From a virus, in IMG/VR virus record IMGVR_UViG_3300032893_000187, positions 1 to 35,896 of that record: a stretch of DNA of 35,896 bases; one strand, given 5' to 3'. The position numbers and the translations under genes are program-made. The notes under the pieces were generated by a model, which made no database searches, was not told where the DNA came from, and saw only the letters and a list, made by a program, of their open reading frames with translations. Positions 30,711 through 35,896 of this stretch are shown piece by piece (position 1 is the stretch's first letter; the number at the start of each line of letters is the position of its first letter).

Positions 30711-31356
30711 TGCCTCGCAACACGGCAGTGGACCGCATCTACCAAGCGATCAAGCGGGAAACGGGCGACAAGGGGAAGGCGGCTCGGATAGCGCAGGCGA
30801 AAACCGGGAAGTCGCTCAAAACGGGCAAAGCGCCCAAGCACAAGCGCCGCTAGTCCCGCCGCTTTCGCGCGAGTCGATCAAGGACGCGATCGACAAGGCG
30901 GGTGGTGACATGATTCTCGCCTGTTCGTTTCTCGGTCACATTACGTTGCGCCGGCTGCATCAAACGATCCGCAATGATGCCTATCTGCAAGCGTATGTTG
31001 TCGAGGTCGCGAAGGCTGTTGACGCGGGGGCCTTCGACAAATTGACCCGGAAGCAGATCGAGGATGATCTTGCGTCCCGCGCACTCGTCTACAAGAGTGA
31101 TGCGCTCGATGCGCTGCACGACTTGGCGACCATGCCGATCGACGACAATTCCGCGCAGAATCAGATCAAACTCGCAGCCGCCGCGAGGCTTGTCGGCCCC
31201 GGTGCGGAAGCCGCTCATGCCAGCACCGACACCGACGCGATCCTGCGCCAGTTGCAAGAGGAATACCATCGCAGCGCGCCGCGCATCAAGGAAATCAGGG
31301 AACGCATCGTCGTCATGGAGTCGGGAGAAGCGGAGCGTCCAGCAATCGAGCCTTGA
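30598..31356 (+). CDS. HTH protein, possible displaced small terminase (up to 252 aa)
   Basis: The clear domain begins near residue 95: SIKDAIDKAGGDMILACSFLG followed by RRLHQTIRND, a helix-turn-helix of the kind found in small terminases, then a helical middle (LTRKQIEDDLASRALVYKSDALDALHDLATMP) and a coiled C-terminus. ATG 30598 has GAGGG five bases upstream, but its first 85 codons overlap the LAGLIDADG tail and the small gene at 30707. The next in-frame ATG (30910) lies inside the HTH. The true start is thus unclear. A TerS role is inferred from fold, size and the lack of another candidate. Confidence 0.6.
   Translation: MSTSTPGKIEKAESPSEVVERAEKRAPSATITDQRRNDASQHGSGPHLPSDQAGNGRQGEGGSDSAGENREVAQNGQSAQAQAPLVPPLSRESIKDAIDKAGGDMILACSFLGHITLRRLHQTIRNDAYLQAYVVEVAKAVDAGAFDKLTRKQIEDDLASRALVYKSDALDALHDLATMPIDDNSAQNQIKLAAAARLVGPGAEAAHASTDTDAILRQLQEEYHRSAPRIKEIRERIVVMESGEAERPAIEP
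30707..30853 (+). CDS. Small basic conserved phage protein (48 aa)
   Basis: AAAGGAG lies directly before tandem ATG codons at 30707 and 30710. The product contains DRIYQAIKRETGDKGKAARIAQAKTG, then SLKTGKAPKHKRR, a conserved pattern of small phage and plasmid proteins that I recognise but cannot assign a function. It is strongly basic and may bind nucleic acid. Its whole length overlaps, in another frame, the long frame at 30598, so one of the two is probably not translated over this stretch. Confidence 0.72.
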   Translation: MMPRNTAVDRIYQAIKRETGDKGKAARIAQAKTGKSLKTGKAPKHKRR

Positions 31357-32206
31357 CGTTTTCCAAGTTCTCGAAAGCCGCTAGGCGCTCGTGCTTGATC
31401 GAAATGTAGTCGGGTAGCATGCCGTTGTCGCGGAACGTGTAGAGCGCGGTCGGGATGGAAATGTTTCCGCGCGAGCAAAGCATCGCGAGCATCCGCGCCC
31501 ATGATCCATGCGTTTTGTGCAGACTCCATCCGATGACGGCCTTTGCCCCGCGCCAATCGGGCGCTTGAAGGATCGCGTTGTAGACCGCCAGTAGCGCTAG
31601 ATCATGCTCGGGCGGCACGCGCGGGTAGATCATCAGCACGCGATGCGAGCAGTAGAAGTTGACCGCTCGCCGCATCGCCGCGCGCATGGTGCGGATGTCG
31701 ACGTTGAGTGCTGCGCAAAGATCATCCTCGGCCACAACACCGCATGGCGGGACGCCTAGCGTTTCCGCGAATTGGGAATTGCGAGGAAGCGCATAAAGGT
31801 GATTCCACAAAGATTGACATAGATCAACCTCGGGGAACTTCGTGCGAATCACGTCCTCGTGCTTCTCCCAGGTCGGCGGTTCGAACACGACGGCCACGGT
31901 CGCATCGAGCGTCATGCCGTGCAGCAATTGCTCCGTGGGCGGGCACTCGACGATGTACTGCGCATCGTGCGGCGGCAGGCGTTCGAACGCGCACGGCCGG
32001 GCGGAATACACGACCGGCACATCGGGGGCGAACTTCCACGGCCCCTCGGGCCGGCGCACCCGGAATGCCCCTAGTTTCCGGGTTTCGTGCGACGAGAAGC
32101 GGAACGGGTCGCGCGTGGCGCAGTAGGGCCGGATCACGACCCGCTCGTGCGCCTTGCACAGCGCCCGCACCGCCGCCGCGTGGTCCGTGGCCCGGTACAG
32201 GTTCAT
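31313..32206 (-). CDS. Unrecognised leftward-operon protein (297 aa)
   Basis: ATG 32206 on the minus strand is preceded by GGGAG at six bases. The protein starts MNLYRATDHAAAVRALCKAH and has a central part with DDLCAALNVDIRTMRAAMRRAVNFY, which reads like a helix-turn-helix, and a conserved-looking block GWSLHKTHGSWARMLAMLC. No enzyme motif is recognised. It is the last gene of the leftward operon and overlaps the end of the rightward operon by 44 bp. A DNA-binding role is possible but not shown. Confidence 0.72.
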   Translation of the reverse strand: MNLYRATDHAAAVRALCKAHERVVIRPYCATRDPFRFSSHETRKLGAFRVRRPEGPWKFAPDVPVVYSARPCAFERLPPHDAQYIVECPPTEQLLHGMTLDATVAVVFEPPTWEKHEDVIRTKFPEVDLCQSLWNHLYALPRNSQFAETLGVPPCGVVAEDDLCAALNVDIRTMRAAMRRAVNFYCSHRVLMIYPRVPPEHDLALLAVYNAILQAPDWRGAKAVIGWSLHKTHGSWARMLAMLCSRGNISIPTALYTFRDNGMLPDYISIKHERLAAFENLENVKARLLDAPLLPTP

Positions 32207-32385
32207 AGGCACTCCCTGAACATCGCGCCGAAGTCGGCGTAGGACACTTCCTTGTGGGTCACGATCACGCAATCCGTCCCGTTGCGATCGACGTGCGGCG
32301 GCTCGTCGGATTTGATCCAAGTCAAATGAACGACGGTCGGGTTGCTCGCGCATCCGGCCAGCAGGAGGATCACTGCATATCGCAC
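32203..32385 (-). CDS. Small lipoprotein (60 aa)
   Basis: The GTG start at 32385 gives MRYAVILLLAGCASN, a signal peptide with lipobox (LAGC, Cys 12). The mature part (HLTWIKSDEPPHV, DCVIVTHKEVSYADFGAMF) has two further Cys residues. It overlaps the HExxH gene upstream by 16 bp and the next gene by ATGA. It may sit at the outer membrane and act during infection (e.g. on exclusion or host surface), but there is no evidence for a specific role. Confidence 0.65.
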   Translation of the reverse strand: MRYAVILLLAGCASNPTVVHLTWIKSDEPPHVDRNGTDCVIVTHKEVSYADFGAMFRECL

Positions 32386-32726
32386 GGCAGATCGAAGCCG
32401 AGGAAATGGAAGTCGTGCGGGGGGAAAACGTGCCGCAGTTCGTGGCCTAGCATGCCGTCCGACGTGGCGCCCGGCAGGATGATGATCCGCGCCCGCTCGC
32501 CGCTCTGGACGACCGCGCAGGCGTAGTACACGGTCCCCAGGGCGGTTGCCACGAGCGGCAGCACGTCCCCGTTGCCTAGCGCCTCGATCGGGCATTGCAG
32601 GGCGGGAATGGCCGAAACGACTTCGATCCTGGCGTACTGCGGTGCAGCATTGCACGCCTCGAACGATTCCGTCGTTTCGGCCAGCGGCCACAGAAGCGCG
32701 GCCGCAATGAACAGCGCAGGGATCAC
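32370..32726 (-). CDS. Exported HExxH putative metallopeptidase (118 aa)
   Basis: The GTG at 32726 forms a GTGA overlap with the preceding stop and opens with a signal peptide or membrane anchor (MIPALFIAAALLWPLAETTES). Near the C-terminus is GHELRHVF, an HExxH zinc motif, followed by HDFHFLG; His or Asp there may be the third ligand. An earlier GTG at 32756 is possible. I recognise a resemblance to small phage proteins with a GHExxH end, of unknown target. It is translated together with the lipoprotein next to it. Confidence 0.6.
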   Translation of the reverse strand: MIPALFIAAALLWPLAETTESFEACNAAPQYARIEVVSAIPALQCPIEALGNGDVLPLVATALGTVYYACAVVQSGERARIIILPGATSDGMLGHELRHVFPPHDFHFLGFDLPCDMQ

Positions 32727-33139
32727 GGATTGAGCGATGCCAACGCGGACGACCACGTTCCGGCTTGGTCGATCTTGATGTAGACCGGGCCGGCGGGAAC
32801 GGCCAGCGGCGGCGTCGTGCCAGCGCCGAAGGACGTTTTCGACTGGTCGTTCGGGAACGTCGGGTCGGTCGATGCCCAACACGGCGGGCTACCGCCCGGT
32901 GCCCAGGTGAACGATCCGGCTCCGTTGCACTGGACGTAGTAAATCGTGTCGCCGTTGACCGCGAAGGGCGCGGACGGCACGCCGTTGGGGTCGAGGGTGG
33001 CGACGAGCGGCACGTCACCCGGCGGCGGATTCGGGTTCGGCGTGGGCGGCGGCGGGGTCGGTACGGGTTGCACGCCGCAAATCTGCGCTTGCAAGGTTGC
33101 GAATTGCTCGGGGGTGAGGTCGATCGTGATAGCGGTCAT
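32723..33139 (-). CDS. Pro-rich hypothetical protein (138 aa)
   Basis: The start (MTAITIDLTPEQFATLQAQI) is a short helix, followed by a Pro/Asn linker (PTPPPPTPNPNPPPG, about 27-41) and a beta-like C-terminal part (GDTIYYVQCNGAGSFTWAPGG, IKIDQAGTWSSALASLNP). The layout suggests a helix for oligomerisation or binding, a flexible stalk and a small domain. AGGA lies upstream of ATG 33139, which overlaps the previous stop (ATGA). No known family. Confidence 0.65.
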   Translation of the reverse strand: MTAITIDLTPEQFATLQAQICGVQPVPTPPPPTPNPNPPPGDVPLVATLDPNGVPSAPFAVNGDTIYYVQCNGAGSFTWAPGGSPPCWASTDPTFPNDQSKTSFGAGTTPPLAVPAGPVYIKIDQAGTWSSALASLNP

Positions 33140-34149
33140 TTCGCGTTCCTTTTCTCGATGACGGTTTCAATCCAAGCCTTCGACCGCTCGTAGGCATCGG
33201 CCGGAAGGGACTCCAAGGTTTTCACCTTCGCTGCATTGCACAACGCCTGAACGGCGATGTTGTTCTCCTTGCACAGATCGGACAGGTAAATCGCTTGATC
33301 CGCCGTGATGGTGGGGCTACTCGCTACGGCATCGGATTCCCGCATGGGAGATTTAGGAACCGGGCCATCCGCTTTCGCCCCATGACTCCATGCGGCCAAC
33401 CGCTCGCCGCTCGATTCGTCGACTTGCCGATCGCGGGGGAAGAAGTCTCGCATCTGTTCTTCCAGCTTGATGGGGACCGGCTTGCCTGGATCGCTCGCGA
33501 GGAACAAGAGGCTCGCCGTGAGTTCGAATGGGATGGACTTTTCGCATACAGGCAACCACCCGTCAAGCCCGGTCAGCGACCGTTTCGGCCGCACGACCAT
33601 CTTTCCATCCTCTTTGACCATCTCGATCTTTTCCTCGGCGCGGAAGCAGAGGATCAGGTGCGCGCGAAGCTGCAACAGCTTCGACATCATTTCCTTGTGC
33701 GACATCTTCGGCTTGATCCATGCCGCCATCTTGCACGCTTCGCGTTTCTTCCAATCGTCGCCGGCCATGCGATCGAGTTCTTCGTCGTGCCAATCGAGCA
33801 AGCCCCCGTCGCCGGCATGCTCGTGGCTCATGCTGTCGACCACGATAACGGGATATTGCGCCTTGTCCGCTGCCTGGATTGCGTCGAGGTACGCGGACGG
33901 CCGGAACGGCGGGCGCAGCGCACCGTGGTCGAATTTGAAGCGATCCGCATAATGCAGCGCGCGGCCGGATTCGGTGTCGATCACGGCGAACGGCTTGCCG
34001 CCGGATAGGCCGGTCGCAAGGCGCATGGCGGTATAGGTTTTTCCGCCGCCGGTTCCAGACACCAGCCCGATTAACAATGGCACATTTTCACGGATGGCCG
34101 GTTTGAAAATGAAACTCACTTCGGCCACCTGTATTCCCAAGGCTTCCAC
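33136..34149 (-). CDS. Sak4-like RecA-fold recombination ATPase (337 aa)
   Basis: A P-loop SGTGGGKT (31-38), the following AVIDTESGRALHYADRF and a Walker B YPVIVVDSMS (about 98-107) match the Sak4-type phage recombinases, which bind ssDNA and promote annealing. The remaining part has CFRAEEKIEM and LDGWLPVCEKSIPFELTASLL. It sits near a PD-(D/E)XK exonuclease in the same operon, the usual pairing of nuclease and annealing protein. The start is GTG 34149; a later GTG giving MSFIFKPAIREN is also possible. Confidence 0.82.
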   Translation of the reverse strand: MEALGIQVAEVSFIFKPAIRENVPLLIGLVSGTGGGKTYTAMRLATGLSGGKPFAVIDTESGRALHYADRFKFDHGALRPPFRPSAYLDAIQAADKAQYPVIVVDSMSHEHAGDGGLLDWHDEELDRMAGDDWKKREACKMAAWIKPKMSHKEMMSKLLQLRAHLILCFRAEEKIEMVKEDGKMVVRPKRSLTGLDGWLPVCEKSIPFELTASLLFLASDPGKPVPIKLEEQMRDFFPRDRQVDESSGERLAAWSHGAKADGPVPKSPMRESDAVASSPTITADQAIYLSDLCKENNIAVQALCNAAKVKTLESLPADAYERSKAWIETVIEKRNAK

Positions 34150-34174
34150 GCCGGGATGACGCCTGGAATGCCTA

Positions 34175-34381
34175 TCATTTGTCGCGGGCCACCATCATCG
34201 CGTCGGCGTACATATAGCAGACCGTCGCGACGCCTTGAATGTTACGCATCGCCTCCTCGTCGCTATTGCACCGCGCCGCTGCTGCTACTGCTGGCAGGAT
34301 TGCCGCCGCGAAATAGTCGCGTAGATACATCCCTCGGATGCCTAGATTTGGCATCGGAAACGCCGGATCGTCGCGCCTCAC
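34175..34381 (-). CDS. Small conserved phage protein (68 aa)
   Basis: A GTG start at 34381 overlaps the exonuclease stop (GTGA). The pattern GMYLRDYFAAAILPAVAAAAR and YMYADAMMVARDK is a family of short phage proteins usually found among early genes, of unknown function. It is probably cytoplasmic and helical. The 25 bases to the next gene hold no obvious ribosome-binding site. Confidence 0.72.
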   Translation of the reverse strand: MRRDDPAFPMPNLGIRGMYLRDYFAAAILPAVAAAARCNSDEEAMRNIQGVATVCYMYADAMMVARDK

Positions 34382-35319
34382 GCCTGACTCCCGTAGTCGA
34401 TTCCGTCGTTCGTCGTCGTCTGGCGCTCCGTCCAGCGGGTTAGCTCATACGCCGGCATTTCGGGATAGACGATCTTCAACGGATAGCTCGGCCAGTAATT
34501 CGCCTCGACGCATTCTGCCCAACGCGAGAGCGCCCATCGGCACTTTTCCTCGGCGATGGCGAGCATTTCCTTGTTGACTCCGCAGAGGGAACACAGATAC
34601 GGCGGGTCGCACTCCTGATTCAGGAAGATGTATTCCGGCTGCACGCCATGCAATGCCTGCACCGCGCGCCTATACCATGCGGCGGTGACGTGGTATCCCT
34701 GCTGCACAAGCTGCACGCGGCCCCATCGGTTCGGCTCGACCGACATCGCGGACGTTTTGTAGTCGCAGATCAGGGTTGCGTCAGCGGCGATCCGGTCGGG
34801 CCGGGCCTTGCACAGAACTCCGTGTTCGTCCCAAAGCAGGGTGACTTCCGAGTGATTCGCCTTGTCCGCGAATAGGCGATGCACGTTCTCGGCTTCGGTC
34901 CCGTCGAGCGCCAGCAAGTAGTCCATGACGGCATCGTTCATGTCGATCACCGTCTGGAACTTGGCGGCGAGCATCGGAATCCGGCCGGCGGCTCGTGCGG
35001 CATCGCGCGCCTCGCGGATGGCATCGTTCGTCCATCCGACCGGCACACCGCCGCGCTTGCCGACGTAATCCTCGGGGTTGAATACCGCGACGCGATCGGC
35101 GTTGCCGTCCATCAGGAGCATGTGCGCCGCCTCGCCCCGGTCGGTTTCGTCCGTGTTGTCGGCCGGTCGCTGCGGGTTCCACGGCGATTCGAACCGCGCT
35201 TTCGCCGGGCACTCGTCGACCATTGTTTTCACGAGTGAGGCCGACATCGCCTTGATGGCGAGATATTCGGCCATCGACACTTGATCCGACGTGTAGACGC
35301 CGGGAGCGGTGGGGATCAT
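34378..35319 (-). CDS. PD-(D/E)XK exonuclease, YqaJ/RecE-like (313 aa)
   Basis: It would resect DNA ends to supply ssDNA for the annealing ATPase at 33136. The nuclease core has a GEAAHMLLM stretch (62-70), E158 (SEVTL), then KARPDRI (171-177, D175) and CDYKTS (185-190, D186 and K188), the PD-(D/E)XK signature. A later QLVQQGYHVTAAWYRRAV is the usual Q-x-x-x-Y helix. No helicase domain is present. It overlaps both neighbours by ATGA or GTGA. The catalytic residues appear intact. Confidence 0.85.
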   Translation of the reverse strand: MIPTAPGVYTSDQVSMAEYLAIKAMSASLVKTMVDECPAKARFESPWNPQRPADNTDETDRGEAAHMLLMDGNADRVAVFNPEDYVGKRGGVPVGWTNDAIREARDAARAAGRIPMLAAKFQTVIDMNDAVMDYLLALDGTEAENVHRLFADKANHSEVTLLWDEHGVLCKARPDRIAADATLICDYKTSAMSVEPNRWGRVQLVQQGYHVTAAWYRRAVQALHGVQPEYIFLNQECDPPYLCSLCGVNKEMLAIAEEKCRWALSRWAECVEANYWPSYPLKIVYPEMPAYELTRWTERQTTTNDGIDYGSQA

Positions 35320-35504
35320 TCCGCGCCGACCTTTTCGGGAAAGACGCCGGCCTGCACGAGGGCCGCAACATCGTGCGGCTTGGCGACTTCGACATCGTAT
35401 TCCGCCCGCGCGCAGTGATTGCGCGCCTGCGCCGGGTTGCCGGCGTCGATCAAACGGATGCGTCCCGCGCGATCCGTCACCTTGTAAAGTCGCGTTTCCA
35501 TCAT
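35316..35504 (-). CDS. Small conserved early protein (62 aa)
   Basis: The pattern LYKVTDRAGRIRLIDAGNPAQARNH and VAALVQAGV fits a family of short phage proteins with a single beta-alpha unit, seen in early operons; the role is unknown. AAGGCGAA precedes the tandem ATG codons. It overlaps the gene before and after by ATGA. Confidence 0.7.
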   Translation of the reverse strand: MMETRLYKVTDRAGRIRLIDAGNPAQARNHCARAEYDVEVAKPHDVAALVQAGVFPEKVGAE

Positions 35505-35662
35505 TTCGCCTTTCGTTGGATTTGCTTCACGTTCGGCGGCAACGGCTTTTGCGCGGCCCGTCGCCGTTCTTCCTGGCGAGCCTTGAAGGCATCGCTTGTG
35601 CTATGTGACGACGCCGGTATCCACTTGAAGGCCGGATCGTGAATCGGCACGGTCGGTTTCAT
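35501..35662 (-). CDS. Small basic early protein (53 aa)
   Basis: ATG 35662 is preceded by GGGGGTG; an upstream extension would overlap the neighbouring tiny gene and is rejected. The protein starts MKPTVPIHDPAFKWIP and ends in a Lys/Arg-rich helix. It resembles short phage early proteins with a PAFKW/YxP motif, of unknown function. Confidence 0.62.
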   Translation of the reverse strand: MKPTVPIHDPAFKWIPASSHSTSDAFKARQEERRRAAQKPLPPNVKQIQRKAK

Positions 35663-35742
35663 GCGATCACCCCCATGAGATACAGCACGATTGCGATCAC
35701 GCAAACGAGGATCACAAGCCGGTCGCCGACGCGGTCGCTCAT
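35659..35742 (-). CDS. Tiny single-pass membrane peptide (27 aa)
   Basis: The frame begins with ATG 35742 inside an ATGA overlap and ends with TGA inside another. The product is MSDRVGDRLV followed by a hydrophobic stretch (ILVCVIAIVLYLMGVIA) that would span the membrane once. Both coupled junctions and the clear charged-then-hydrophobic layout support it. Function unknown; the position at the start of an early operon is like that of small superinfection-exclusion or host-modulating peptides. Confidence 0.5.
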   Translation of the reverse strand: MSDRVGDRLVILVCVIAIVLYLMGVIA

Positions 35743-35896
35743 TGCAGCAATTGAATCGGCGACTCGAAACGCTGCCAGTTGTGGATCAGCACTTCGATCT
35801 TCGCGGGCGTGAAATCGCGGTGCTTGTTGCACCAATCGGCCGCGATGGATTGCTTCATCGCCTCGACGACCTGCATGTTCGAAATCGCCACTTCCA
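35739..35896 (-). CDS. Partial small early protein, cut by window edge
   Basis: The minus-strand frame enters from the right edge and ends with TGA at 35741-35739 (ATGA with the tiny gene). 51 residues are visible: EVAISNMQVVEAMKQSIAADW, then FTPAKIEVLIHNWQRFESP. If the window ends are joined, the frame gains an ATG at 7-5 (minus) and becomes a complete 54-residue protein directly downstream of the palindrome at 11-23. No family recognised. Confidence 0.55.
   Translation of the reverse strand, partial: EVAISNMQVVEAMKQSIAADWCNKHRDFTPAKIEVLIHNWQRFESPIQLLQ

Noticed and set aside
32203-33018. Long minus-strand frame in front of the lipoprotein
   Set aside because: Only its last 60 codons, from GTG 32385, look real (signal peptide and lipobox); the rest is antisense-type Arg/Pro shadow across two other genes.
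33295-34008. 237-codon plus-strand frame opposite the Sak4-like gene
   Set aside because: The minus-strand gene has clear Walker motifs; the plus frame is its mirror and has no domain.
1-35896. Integrase, repressor, att sites or tRNA genes
   Set aside because: None was recognised on either strand, so lysogeny cannot be claimed from this window.

Overview
The window is a dense phage genome segment, or possibly a whole phage genome. It is GC-rich, most genes overlap by a few bases (ATGA, GTGA or TAATG junctions), and almost no intergenic DNA exists. The virion parts match a short-tailed P22-like layout: large terminase, P22-type portal, scaffold-like protein, N4gp56-type major capsid protein, gp4-type adaptor, gp10-type tail hub, beta-helix tailspike and three ejection-type internal proteins. 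The host is probably a high-GC proteobacterium (inferred from composition, sigma70-like promoters and a Tat-type leader). No integrase, repressor, tRNA, DNA polymerase, primase or helicase could be recognised.

Rightward operon, about 215-31356. First come small proteins (a Tat-like leader protein whose end copies the capsid protein's end, a zinc-ribbon protein, a coiled-coil protein, a DUF7694-like protein), then terL with an extra, apparently dead nuclease-like domain. Between terL and the head genes (4526-4776) there is no gene. It holds a promoter, a run of hairpins and an intrinsic terminator, best read as a small structured RNA or an attenuated leader. Portal, an M48-like metallopeptidase, fibre or decoration-like proteins, scaffold and capsid follow, ending at a strong terminator (13824-13852). 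Next are the adaptor, tail hub, tailspike and receptor-binding protein (13867-21059), a lysis block (21061-22850: endolysin, lipoprotein, holin and small unknowns), a PAPS-type sulfotransferase, ejection proteins (23420-28488), and a PurD-like ATP-grasp enzyme with no normal start codon, bracketed by an HNH and a LAGLIDADG homing endonuclease. The operon ends with a small basic protein and a helix-turn-helix protein that could be a displaced small terminase.

Leftward operon, 35896 down to 31313, converging on the rightward one with a 44 bp overlap. It carries tiny proteins, a PD-(D/E)XK exonuclease and a Sak4-like recombination ATPase, then a Pro-rich protein, an exported HExxH protein, a lipoprotein and an unrecognised 297-residue protein. 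Joining the two window ends completes the gene cut at the right edge, with an ATG at 5-7 on the minus strand. This fits a circular or circularly permuted genome with one divergent control region (1-214) and one convergent junction.

Three homing endonucleases (15578-16045, 28485-28922, 30228-30710) sit in visibly more AT-rich DNA and look like recent arrivals. The observations most worth following are the structured RNA at about 4571-4700, an N-terminal FLFP-like motif shared by six otherwise different structural proteins, the degenerate second nuclease domain of TerL, and the apparent AUC start of the ATP-grasp gene.
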